Positions 12,701 to 24,560 of a DNA stretch of 64,000 nt are shown here, piece after piece. Origin of the DNA: Gymnorhina tibicen. Taxonomy: Eukaryota > Chordata > Aves > Passeriformes > Artamidae. Both the position numbers and the translations under genes were made by a program. The notes beneath the pieces were generated by a model. That model saw only the letters and a program-made list of their open reading frames with translations. It did not search any database and was not told where the DNA came from. The stretch is taken from positions 1 to 64,000 of the forward strand of contig VXAZ01005707.1 of assembly GCA_013399875.1 (NCBI GenBank), read 5' to 3'. Positions within the stretch are counted from its first letter, which is position 1, and every line of letters begins with the position of its first letter.

Positions 12701-13041
12701 TGTTGTGGTGGTGAACAGCTGGCCTGAAGGCCTCACAATAATAATTAATCCCATTTTATAACTCCCTGAATTAAGTAAGTCATAACTGAAATTATGTGTA
12801 AGTGCCTTGACCAGTAGGTTACGTAATCGGACTAGTATGGATGGCTGGAGAGCAAACCCGAGCTGTTGGGGACACAAGCAGCTATTGGCTGGTTGGCCGG
12901 GTGGCAACTGGGTCAGCCAATAGGAATCAACCACGTGGACCCTCACTTCTATATAAGTGACACAAGAATTAATAAAGTTGGCTACTGTGCATGAGCCTTG
13001 GTGTGTTATGTCGCATTCCTGCCTCCAACATCAAAGCGACA
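12701..13041 (+). mobile_element. Solo LTR, ERVK/alpharetrovirus-like
   Basis: 341 bp from TGTTGTGG to AGCGACA, bounded by a 6-bp direct repeat ATATAT (12695-12700 and 13042-13047). The repeat is low complexity, so the duplication is suggestive rather than proven. U3 has an inverted CCAAT (CTATTGGCTGG) and a direct CCAAT (CAGCCAATAGG), then TATATAAG at 12950-12957. AATAAA follows only about 20 bases later at 12971-12976. This tight TATA-to-poly(A) arrangement, the 6-bp duplication and the roughly 340-bp length are also known in alpharetroviral LTRs. No internal viral sequence is attached. TG...CCTCCAACA at 13030 is an alternative 3' end. Confidence 0.7.
12950..12976 (+). promoter_or_regulatory. 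Compact LTR promoter and poly(A) signal
   Basis: TATATAAG and AATAAA lie within 27 bases, so transcription starting about 25-30 bases after the TATA box would begin beyond the AATAAA. In the 5' LTR of an intact element the signal would then be absent from the RNA, and only the 3' LTR would polyadenylate. Site positions are seen directly; the consequence is inferred from retroviral LTR logic. Confidence 0.55.
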
Positions 13042-13825
13042 ATATATATAACTATCTGAGGGCTGAGCTGCTTGTTTTTCTGCTAAAATAAACTTCACTA
13101 TTCATCTAATGAAGTTTGCTTTCCAAGAAGAAAAATACTGAAGTATGTAACTCAGCACAGCAAGTTCACTGCTCTCATCTTCAATGAGTCAAGACATTTT
13201 TAACATCTGGAACAGCAACTTTGACCAGTTTTTGATCATCAGTACCTAAGATGGGACCTAAATTCAAAATTTGCCAAATAGGAATCATCTCAGCAGGCTA
13301 TCAAGATTTGCCTTAAGAACCATATCAGTAACTAGATCAGAAACTATACCAAAACTATATCAACCTGTCATCATCAAAAATAGATTTTTAAAAGAATTCT
13401 TAAGAAATGCTCTTGGCATTGGCGGGCAGATTAATCCAAATATCAAACATCTTAATAACAAAAATCCGGAGCACAAATGCAACTGATAAAACACCAGAGG
13501 GATTACTTTCATGTATTTGCTTCATTTAACTGAACTTTAAAAATATGAAACTAAGAGGAAGAGAGAAGGTCTCCACATTGCAAACCCCGCAGGCAAATTG
13601 CTGTTGACCACTGCCATATATTGTAAATTCTGATGAACAAAAAGAATGCACCTTGGTTAGCCAACCCAAATAATAAAGAATCTCTGCCAACTATTAAGCT
13701 TTTCTGAATGCTCAGTTTTACTAAGTTTCTCTGCTTAGAAAGGAAAAATTTACCTAGTATTTTAGAAAAGTTATTAACTTTCAAGTCTTAATATCTTCAG
13801 TTTTGGCTTTACGTCTTACTGTGAT

Positions 13826-13853
13826 TGTTTGCTTGTTTGTTTGCTTGTTTGTG
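13826..13853. repeat. (TTGTTTGC)n-like simple repeat
   Basis: Alternating GTTT, GCTT and GTTT tetranucleotides over about 28 bases. Confidence 0.85.
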
Positions 13854-16800
13854 GATTTTTTGCCTTTTTTAAAATTTCAATCTGTGTATTGTGAAATATA
13901 TCAGACAGAGGAACTTTGGTGTAAACTGCTTTGAACACCTCTTAGAGTAACAATTTATTGATGGTGCTCTGCTGCTGCAGGCTTTAGGGCATAACTAGGC
14001 TTGATTTTGAGCCCTATACAAGGGCCAAACTCCTACTGAAATTTGTTTCAGTTCAGTCTCCTAGAGAAAACTGGTTTATAGCTGATAAAAAGCATGAAGA
14101 CAGTGAAGTGTGAGCTTTATTTGTTCAGCCTTCTTAGAAGAATGAAAAAATATGACTTTTCCACGCTTTTATTAGAAGAGCAAATACCATAAATAGAAAG
14201 AAAACATAGATAAAGAGAAAACAGTGTTAGTAAAGAACAAATTTAATAATGCCTAGATTATAATCTCTATTTTATAAGATATAAAATTATCATTAATAAT
14301 CTGATAACTGAGGTTCTGAAAATTACATCCCGTAGGAGTTGTGAAGGCAAAAAACAAAAGTTCAGTTTTGTTTCAAAGCTGGTTTTAATGTGCTGGTTTG
14401 GGAGATTGTAAAATGTGTTCATGTAGGATAATAGAATGTTGGACTCAAGATCCATACTTTAGTGCTTAAAAGAATGTTCAAGAAAAAACACGAGGGAACT
14501 CTGATTCATCTTTATTGGATTGGTAGATGTCAAATGAATAGGAAAGCTTGCACCCTGACTTAGTAAATAAACAAATAGATGTGACGAATAAACACATCTA
14601 TAGGGTGAAATCCCATTCTCCTTTTAAGTACTGCATCCACAAAGTTCAGCTGACTAGCTTTATAAGAGTTTATCTCAGCAAGCTTTATGTTTTAAGAAAG
14701 AGAAAGAGAATAGCAACAAAACCAAGTTAATGCAGTGAGAATGAACTGTAAATCTGCAACAAATTAGAGAGAGTTCTGTCAGAGGGCATATCTTGAGCAT
14801 GGTATCAGGTCTCACATCACAGATTTCCCTAAAAAATAGAAGGTAATTAGGATAAGCAAAGGATAGAAAAAAATGCTAAACCTAAACAACGTATCCCTAC
14901 AACAGTATCAATTTGCTAACTAACTGAAAATTAAAACCACAAGCACAGTCTGTTCAGGGAGAAAAAGAAAAAGCTCACAGTAACTAACTGGCTAATTCTT
15001 TGCACTAGACTCAACATTCCCCACAAGGCTAGGGTCTCTTCTTTTGGGTTGCATATTGTGCTCTTAGAAAGAAAATCAGAAAGTTTTCCTGGGAAATCAA
15101 TGAAAATCAAAACTGCTACATTAATGGATGAGTTTGTCTTTGACACTTCAAAGTGCTATTCTCTTCTGTAGGACATTATGTTATGGCCTGTCTCAACCAG
15201 ACCCCATGGCTCTCCAAATCCCACATACTTTCCTCTGGCAAAATGCAAAGGAAGTCTATGAAGGCCAAGGTGCTGATGCTTCTCTATGCACCTATTTAAA
15301 ATGCCACTAAGTCTGATAACAATTTAGCAAATAGGAAACAGAGTGATTTGTTCTGGGTGTCTTTCTCTGTTTCCCATATAGATGGGAAACAGCATCCAAC
15401 ACTCACTTGCAGTAAGCTACTGATAAATGACACCTAGCTCCTCTTAACATTTTTTCTTCCCTTCAGTACTTGTCTTCACCCTTCTCCCTTCCACTTTGTA
15501 CCAGATGAAGAGTATTATGCCCTTCCATTGTTTGCTTCTCTCCCACTGAAAGGCTTGCCTTGTAATGCACAAATGTATCTATTTAAAGGGCAGTTACATA
15601 ATTGCAAAATCTGGTTCTGGATCAGAGAACAGCACAATGGATTTCTGTAATCATGTCTTAAGAAGATAACCTTTATAAAGAGGATATAATCTTGGCTCCC
15701 ATTGAAGACAAGACGTGAAAGGAAAGCATAAAAGCTAAAAGTGAAATAGTATCTCCCAGCTGTAATTCTGTGGAGCTCAATACTCACTTGTAAACAACAG
15801 CCATAAGGGGATCAGGAATTCTGGTGCAAAATATTTTTACAGAAAAGAAATCAAACAAAAAAAGAGAAGTCATCATACCGATCAAAAGACTTCTAGGTGA
15901 GACTTGGACTCAAATCTAGTGCAAAATGCAGAAAAAATATTCTCCAAATTCTTAAAGGTTTGGGAGCAATTCGGACAAGTAGATAATCTAAAAACTCCTG
16001 CAAATATGAAACACTGGCCTTCAGTCAACTGCAACAAGCATCACTTGAGCAAGTACAGACCTGCAGACCACATGATGTATATTCTAGCTTACCTATTTTC
16101 TTTTTATTTCTTGGCAAAGCTGTGAAATGGCTCTCCAGACATCAGATTACACTGTAATTTTTACTTCATGAGAAATTTACAGTTTCATATCTTTCCTAAT
16201 GGGATTACCTTAATCATTTACATTTCAGGAAATAACTTGAGTATCAATCACTCTCACTCCAAGTCAGAGCACACAGAAAGGATCAAGATGAATTTAAATG
16301 TTGCTTTATTATTAGGAGTTCATTTTTAAAGATCTAGACATGTATTTACAGGAAATCAAAGACAGTCTAAAAGACTAGTTTGCTGTGCAAAGTTTCATTT
16401 TTATTACATGAGACCTAGAAATAATTGTTCTGCTAGAATCAGGTTCCTGTACTGTTCTTCAGCACCAGCTAACCTGAATAGTCTCCCACACAGGTGTGTG
16501 CATGGTTTGTGTGCATTAATTTGTGTCTGATTTTAATTGCACTCAAATTTAGATTTCAGGGACTGCTTTATTGTATATAAAAGCTGATAAAGTGATGGCA
16601 CTGCCAGAAAAAACTTTCATCTACCTCCCCCTTACACGTAGCACTGCTGTCGTTACAACTTGTATACCTCTAGAAGGGAGTAGCTACCTTCCGTGAGCCA
16701 TTCAGTTCTTGCTTTTCCTAGCATGACTTCAATATTTTTGCATTACTATTTTTTTAAAAGTACTAACAATCTTCTGATCAGAAGCAAAACTCCCAAGAAT

Positions 16801-19800
16801 GCCAAGATTCATACAGAGCCACAGTGTGCCATTTGTGAACTCTGTTAAAGTAGAATGGCATTAGTGGGCACATCATACCTTGGTTGGGAAGAAAACTGAG
16901 CCAGATCTACCCATTTCTGAACATTTGGATAGCCAGCAAAAAGGCCAACATTTTCCCACTTCCATTTTTTTTCAAAGATAGTAAGTCTAGTCAGATCTGT
17001 GTCCCATGTTTGTAAGTGATGAGAATATCCTGGTTATGTGAAAGTTTTACAAAGCAAATAGTAATTAATGGAGAGTGTTTTCAGATTACCCTAATGTAAG
17101 TATAGTGCTGAAGTATATCTGTTGTCAAGACTTGCTACTATTGCCAAAAGTTATAGTTGCGTTCTACTCAAAGGGAAAAAATTCACCAATCTTCAGAACT
17201 CTGCTATAGGGCAAGACCATGAAATATCCAATACACTTATTTGAAGTTCAATTATATCATTTAACTGTGTCTAGATAAATGGATTATGATGCCACTTTCA
17301 ACACAGATTTTGCAAGTAATTGAAGAGGAGAAAGATAAATTAAGTAAATATGAGCATATGCCCATATAGGTAGAATTTTTCAGTGGTTACTTTTGAAGGA
17401 TATATATATGATAGAACAGAAAAAGATACATGGTTCTTTGCATGTGCCATGTTTGAAGATAGGTATGAGGATTTGTTTGATTTAGTCTTATTTTTGATTT
17501 TCTGTTATCATTCAAGCCTTCCCTTTTTGGACACAAAAATGGCAGGTAATTTGCCTAAAAGTTCGAAATCTTTATTTCAGCAATATTTCTACCCAGCTTT
17601 CCAATACTTCTTTATAATTTCCCACAACTATGTATCAGACAGAAAAGGAAATAAAATTCTTTTGAACTTTCTTAACCCTAGTCAGTCTTCATTTACTATA
17701 ATACTACTTTTATGGTTTGGGGTTTTTTTGAGTCAAGGTAGACCTAGAGCCACTAAACAATGAGCTTCAGTTAAAAGTAATAGCAACTATATTTCTGCTA
17801 AAAGAGTAAAAATTGAAGTGCAGAGTAGCATCAAATGGGAAAAACATAATTGATTTTGGAACAAAAAACATAGCAAATAATGGAAAGTGACAAATACTAA
17901 GCAGAGAAGTGAGCTTTAAATTTAATTTTCTGATGAAATTGTTTTAACAGAAGAGTAAACCTAAATATTTTACAGACATAATTTGCTGTCTTCAGAAATT
18001 CTTCCAAGAGAATCACTTTCACACATATTAAATCAACCGTATGTGTACAACCGTATGGACTGTCTTTACCTATTTCTAAAAGACTTAGCTGTTGTATACA
18101 GAGCCCATCTTCCTCCCCATCAGTCCCTCAGGGTATTGCCCTACAGAAAGAACTGTGGAAGTTTTGACTGAGGATATTTTTACATTTTTATGTCATGGCA
18201 ACTTGGACATGAGAATTTTATTTAAAAGAAGCCAAAGTGCAGGAAAGATAGCTAGGTGGGCAATGTAAAGAAGCAAAAAGAAAGTGGAGAGAAAAAGCAG
18301 AGCAAAAGAAAAGTGAAGAGAGAAAGGGAGGAAATAATATGATAAAATATTGAAATAGAGAGTAGTGGAAAGAAAAATGTGTTTCTGATACAATAAATGC
18401 AACAATCTAGAGCATGAAGAACAAACAGAAGAATCAAAGGAGTTTTACAAGGAAGAAGAGAGACTCAACACAATTTTCTAGAAAGAGTGTCTTTGGTTCC
18501 TCCCTCTCTCCACCATAAACAGGATTAGTTCAGCACAGGCAGATCTTAACAGTCGAAACATCAGTAGTACATTTTCAGTGGTACTCAAAGACATTATATG
18601 AAAACCACTAACTAAAGTATCTAATGGAAGATTTATATTAACATTTGATTTTACAAGGACAGAATTAATATATTTACATCCACTGTAGTAGAAGCTTTAC
18701 AAAAAAACCTTATTCCTCTAGTTTCAACTTTAGGGTTGTATTATATTGGACAACTGAGAATTAGTATTCACATATAAGAGAATTCAGCTTTGTCAACCAT
18801 CCAGATAAAATTTCCTTTGCACCAAATAAGTTACTGAAATCTAGTGTTCAGTATCACAGATCTCCACATTTGTTGAGATTTTATTATACGAAAGAATGAG
18901 AAAACGTAGGAAAGCGTAACAATGATTAAATAAAACATTTGGGATGTCTGCATTTCAAACCTTGGAGCCAATTTATTTTTAATCTTAAAGATCATTTTAC
19001 AGCATTAATTTCATAGGTATGCTATGCATCATAAGATGTAGGTGTACACTGACAGCTGATAATTTTGAAGAGCTAACTGAGTAAGCATATTAATAATTTT
19101 CAAATGCTTAGAGTGACTATATAAATGTGAAAGATTATAATGTATTAAACTGCTGGTAACATAATTTCAAATTAATTTATCCAAATCACTCAGAATGTTT
19201 TGCTCTTTTCCACTCTTCTCTGCTTTCTCTATATTCAGTATCTTCTTGCAAAGATTTTCATGCACCAAAAAGTTAGTGAGAAGAAAGCTATCCCTAAAAA
19301 GTCTGTAAATACCAATAGCTGTGTTCAGGGGATGACCCTTACTCTATTTTTTCCTTCCATCTGTATTCGGATTTTTGTTTTGTTTCAATATTTTTGCCCT
19401 GAGAGGTATTCCTTAACTTCAACCAGCACAGTTTCTCTGTTCTGATAAATATGCACAGACAGTTTTCAGTTCTGTGAACCTCCTTAAGTGTGTCAATTGT
19501 CAGCATTTGTATTTCATCCCAATGATGAATGGAGGCATTAGAATTCAGCATTAAAATGTAGTTAGGATTGTAATGAGCATCATTAGGAAGCATAATGGGA
19601 ATCAGCACTGGATCTCATTTTAGGAATTTTTAAATTTTTTTTTTAACTTTATTTGCTTTATGTATGTACTTTCTTTTCTTTCTAACAGGCAGGTAAAATC
19701 TCTGTAGTGCTTATTTGTATGTCTTTAAACAGACAGCCCTATCTTCTTATACAAGACTCATGATTTTTTAAATCGGGTCTTTTTTTTTTAATCTTATCAA

Positions 19801-20920
19801 ATCAGAGCTAGAAAGTCCTTGCATAAGGACCACCACAGTCCATTCAAACACACATCCTTTGATTTGAAATTGTTTTGTACCTCAACTGTATGTCTTCACT
19901 GAACATAAATTTTTAAATGAATGAGCCATCCCCGCACATAAATCCGAATAGATACAACTACATTTTTAGAAATGAATAGTTTAGTACTCTCAGATGGCTC
20001 TATAGCAAACAATTGCAAAACTGAAACATAATCCATCTGAGTGAATGTCACATCTTTTTATTTTCAGAAGTTTGCAAATTCTTTCTATGTCCCAGCTCAG
20101 GTTACTGTATAATACAATATTAACATTAACCAAATGACTCCTAAGGGACTCTCCCTAATTTGTGAATGTGAGATTTGATTCTTTATGGATTAAATACTGA
20201 TTAAATCCCGTGGTTTGCAGTTATGCAGATTTGAAATTTTATTCACTTCATGCCCAAACATTTTAATTTCTACTAAGACATACTTTTAGGAAGAAAAATA
20301 GTTTCTTCAATAAAAGTACACTCACAGTGCTTACTTTTTCAAATTTTTTGAGCAGATGGTAGACTAAATAAGTTACACACCCATGGACATTTTTTCATTG
20401 AAAAGAAAGAAAACACTGGGAACAAGAAAAACAAACTAGATCGTTATTAATCAATAAATCACAGCACCATGTAGTTTCTAACACAGTGTAAGTGGGTGTA
20501 CAGATGAAGATCACTATTTATGCAATCCCAACTATGCAGTAAACAGAACTTTGTGAAAAGCAAGGTTAGAACACAAAAGACAGACTGAGTCTGGACAATC
20601 CATCTAACAGCTTTTCTGTACTTAGGATGTAAAAAAGAGAAATTGACATCTGTCTAAGAACAGAACAAAAATACAGACAGATGAAAATATATAGTTATGG
20701 GTGACAAGATCATTCTACATATGCTTGGTCTGTACAGAAGTACCACCTTGAAGGTTATTAACCTGATTTTAGGAACATGAAACTTGACAAAATATCAAGA
20801 AGTAATTTGCAGTTATACCACAGGGCTTGAGTAACCATTAATGTATTTCTGCAACTGTGTCCTGAAAAACAGTCAAAACTAAGTCTATAGCCAGAAACCC
20901 ATTTTGGATAAACAAAAACT

Positions 20921-20961
20921 CATCCCATCATTACTTTTTTCCCCATCCCATCATTACTTTT
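20921..20961. repeat. Short tandem duplication, 18-bp identical units
   Basis: CATCCCATCATTACTTTT occurs twice, with a 5-base spacer of T and C. It is likely a replication-slippage product. Confidence 0.9.
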
Positions 20962-21340
20962 CCATCTCCTAGTATATTTCCTTCTGTGAGTGATGTCTAA
21001 CCCTCTGTGCTCACTCATAACTATTTTGCATTCCTAAGGCTTCTTCCCATGCTAGCAACATATTACACGAATACAGGCACAATTCTATAACAAAAAAATT
21101 AAACAATCAAATTGTGTGATAAACAGATTAAAGGAACCTGATGATTTATTAAGCAGAAGTACACTCACTCCTGGACACCTCATTCTGAACCCTCAGCATC
21201 ATCTACTGTTTGACCCTCCCTGTGACTGCTGAGTGGCAATAGTCACATCTCTTATAGCCATTCTCCACCCCAGAATTACATCTTTCTGGCTCACATCATG
21301 GTTGTATAATGGGAGGGGTTTGTTCCGTTGGAAATGCAGG

Positions 21341-21580
21341 CTAATTCCCCCTTTTCAGGCTTGCTGATGACTTCTCGTATACAAACTGCAGTGCAATAAA
21401 ATACAGCACATGGATATAAACTTTCAGATTTGGCACCGACAAAGTGACTATGGTTAGTCCCCAGCACGCAAAAACAATTCTGTTGAGAACTTTTTTCTTC
21501 AGTACCTTAAAGAATTGCTGTTCATACTCAGCAACTGCAAAATCTAAATCATCATGAGATATGGATATTTGTATGGGTAA
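21341..21580 (-). other. Possible terminal exon (79 codons, one hydrophobic segment)
   Basis: On the minus strand a pyrimidine-rich acceptor (CAATTGCTGTTTCAG, AG ending at 21581) precedes an open frame of 79 codons that stops with TAG at 21341-21343. An AATAAA follows on the same strand at about 21146-21151. The predicted peptide has an acidic/polar start (SISHDDLDFAVAEYEQQFF) and a lysine-rich patch (KVLKKKVLNR). A hydrophobic stretch (IVFACWGLTIVTLSV) and a second one (VYIHVLYFIALQFVY) follow, giving one or two membrane-like segments. I do not recognise the family. The open frame continues upstream into the LTR at 21684, so its full 121-codon length is not meaningful. Chance remains a serious alternative. 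Confidence 0.2.
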
Positions 21581-21683
21581 CTGAAACAGCAATTGATATA
21601 TACAATGAAGTGTTTCTAAAATAGGTAATCTAGGGGTGAGAGAGTAATGAACTTGTCTTTTTTTGGTAAACAATCCATCGTGG

Positions 21684-22148
21684 TGTCCTGGTTCTGGCCA
21701 GGACATTGTTAATTTTTGCAGTAACTGACAGGGGGCATGGCCAGGACCTGAAGGTTATTCTCTACCACCTCAGCTCATTGGCAGGGCCGGGGGAAGGGCC
21801 TCTCGTCCAGGGGGAAGGAGTCCTGCCTGTTGGACACCTAGGGTGGCAGGGGGAGACATCCAGTATTGTCTATTACAGAGGTTATTTTTCTGTTGAATTA
21901 TTTCCTTTCTTGTACCTTCTGTTATTAGTAGGGTTGCTGTTACTGTTAATTTTCTTATCTCATTGCTATTCCCAGTAAATTGTTCTTATCTCAACCCATG
22001 ATCTTTGCCTTTTGTGCCTCCAATTCTCTCAGTCGTGCCCCAGGGGAGGGGAAAGCAGGGCAGCAGGGAAAAGAGAGGGGGCGGTGAGTGGTTTGGAGAG
22101 CCTTGGTGGGGACGCTGAATTACAGAGTACCATTCCTAAACCATGACA
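21684..22148 (+). mobile_element. Solo LTR (avian ERVL-like), shortened copy
   Basis: 465 bp from TGTCCTGGTTCTGGCC to CTAAACCATGACA, matching the start (TGTCCTGGTTT...GCTGG) and end (TTAAACCACGACA) of a common avian LTR. It is flanked by CGTGG (21679-21683) and CATGG (22149-22153), a 5-bp target duplication differing only by a CpG-type transition. The U5 side keeps GTTCTTATCTCAACCCATGA and a purine-rich GGGGAGGGGAAAG stretch. The usual U3 promoter with GATATTCC and TATAAA is not visible, and the element is about 130 bp shorter than the copies at 2850 and 47278. It is therefore internally deleted or a distinct subfamily. The open frame 21706-21978 is a shadow. Confidence 0.85.
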
Positions 22149-24510
22149 CATGGGAAGCAACTTAGTTTTGTGAATCACACACTGTTTATTTCCAGTTGTG
22201 GTTCCATAACTAAGACAGATTACTAAACATTTTTCTTCTTCATGGACTTTTCTCCATATGCATAGCTTTGATTTTACCCTTTCATGCACATTAAATGCCC
22301 CATTGGGAGTCTGGGAAAAGAATGGCTAAGAAAAAAGAAATTTTAATTAAGTCACCAGCATGACATGGGCTCACGGCCTTGATCTTCTCCATACCATCTG
22401 TCAGATTCCAGCTCATGCTGTAGGGAAACTCCTAAAGAGTGAGTCAGCTGAGAAAGAGAGAGTTCATTTCTCCTGCAGACTGTTTTCCATCTATATGGTG
22501 CCAAGTTCTTTATAAAGATCTGTAGCATTTTCTTTTCAATTTCCTGGTGTGGTTGCCATCCATGACACTTCATTAGGTGTAATGGCTTCTCCTTTTATAA
22601 TCTGGCTCTTTGTTACATTTCACAAAAGAAGAGTCTTGTTTACTTTTATTTCCCATTTATCAAAATTAAAACAATAAAATATTTTTGCTTAAAGGTTGCA
22701 TTTTAACTAAGAAATAGATTTTTAACTCAAAAACATTATAGATGGAAGAATGGTTCAAACTGTTGCATAGTTCCAGATGCCTTTACTCCACCATCCATGT
22801 ACCATCTATTTTCACTGCCAAGTATGTTCTTGTCCCAAATAGACAGAGGAGTTTTTGAGAGGGGATGAAGAGGGAGGAAAGAGCCATTTTATTTCTACAC
22901 CTTTTATCTGTCTTTAACACTCTGTCTACGTCTCCTGAGAACTCACTTTTAATATGAAAATCCAAAGCATGGTTCAAAATTAATAATTCTTTTAAAAATT
23001 AGATTTCAGATTAAATATATTTTTAGAGTAGCTTTGGCTGTTATAATTACAAAGGTTTTGCATTGAATGGAAGTCCAACTAGAAGTGTATTCCCCCTCCT
23101 TTAAAAATATGCATACACTGCTAAACTAGCATATTTAGGAACAACAGTAGAAGAAATTTAAACATTTTGAGTCCAAAATTGAGCCTGCTAATCTTTAGAC
23201 TACAATTGGTATTTGTCTGTCACTGACTGACTTTGGTCTTCATTTTATCAGAGTTTACCAGCTATGCATAATTCTATTTTCCAGGAGACTGACCAACATT
23301 AGCCTACTGCACCCATCATCAAAGTGTCTTTCATTTCTTAGCAGAGCAGTGGGCAACAGTTCTCATTACAGTGATTTCATTTCCTGCCTCTCTTCCTGGT
23401 GGTGGTTTGGATTTCTCCAAGCATGCCCTTTGTCATCACAATCTTTAAATGATACCAGGCAGAATAGGAAATCATTCCACTGCTGTTATTTTTTATGTGC
23501 ATACATCTAGCACTCCTTTATGCATCTGTTGCCAAATATTGTGTGTTGGGTTTCTTAGCATGTGATCAGAAAGAGCATGCATGTGAGTATTGTATTTGTA
23601 TGTGAAATAATCCTGATAGATATTCTTTAAGGATGAATTTTTCAGCTAAATTAAATCTTGGAAAAAACCCAGTATTTCGAGAGGAGGAAAAAACCACAAA
23701 ATTGATCACACTGTGGGACTTACCCTTTATTTCTTAGTGTGAAAGAAATCCCTACTGAGCAGCCCCACTGACATAAAATAAGGAGAATTCTCACAGGATT
23801 TGCAGTTGTTGGATCAGGCTATCACATGCATTGCTTTTGCAGTTGTTTTTTCTCCATAAGGAGGTTTTATTTTTCTCTTCCTTCTCCCTTTATAGAAGCT
23901 TAACCCCACAGTGAAGTCAAAATCATTTTACTTATGTGATGCCACAGCAAAAATCTGTGCTGCTATGGAAATGAATTTGATACCACAAATTCAGCAGTGC
24001 AACTTCACTGTGGGGATCAAGTATGAAAGGGAGATTGGCTGAGAACAAGCAAGCTTTTAATCTGTCTCATAATTATCAAGTGTGGCAAGACGAATTATGA
24101 AGAACAAATGAAGGGTGAATATTTTAATTATTTTAAGTCTACCGTGTTTCAGAGTTTCTTAAGCCCATCATTACTGTTCTGTTTAGATAGGAAGCATATA
24201 TAAACATGAAGTATAAACTACACAAAAGTCCATGTCTTAGGCATTCTTACAGGTGACAATTACAAATGACAAAGGTCAAAGAAGAACTCCATGTTCACCC
24301 CTTTCTATCTTCTCATCTGCATTCTAAGGAACTGGTGAAATTGTTAGACTCTCTTCCCCCTGCATAAATTAAATATTTGGGGGATACACACATTTCACAA
24401 AGAAAAGATTATGCTTTAGCAGCAAATCAAAATTGTTGGTTGCTACTACATAGATTATATATGAGTGCACTTTCTCACCACTCTAAAAACACCTGAATAT
24501 ACCAAAAGAC

Positions 24511-24560
24511 CCAATCCAACCAACCAACCAACCAATCAACCAACCAACCAACCAACCAAA
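24511..24560. repeat. (CCAA)n microsatellite
   Basis: A tetranucleotide CCAA array with single-base interruptions at both ends and one CAAT in the middle. Confidence 0.95.

Larger units (their letters stand above)
13048..21340. other. Unique AT-rich sequence, no gene supported
   Basis: About 8.3 kb without recognisable coding exons or repeat families. A (GTTT/GCTT)n stretch lies at 13826-13853, and an 18-base direct repeat occurs at 20921-20938 and 20944-20961. The longest open frame (17383-17763, +, 126 codons) is compositionally ordinary, has no domain, and is treated as chance. Confidence 0.6.

Noticed and set aside
17383..17763. 126-codon open frame (+)
   Set aside because: Composition mirrors local AT-rich DNA, and there is no recognisable family or conserved motif.
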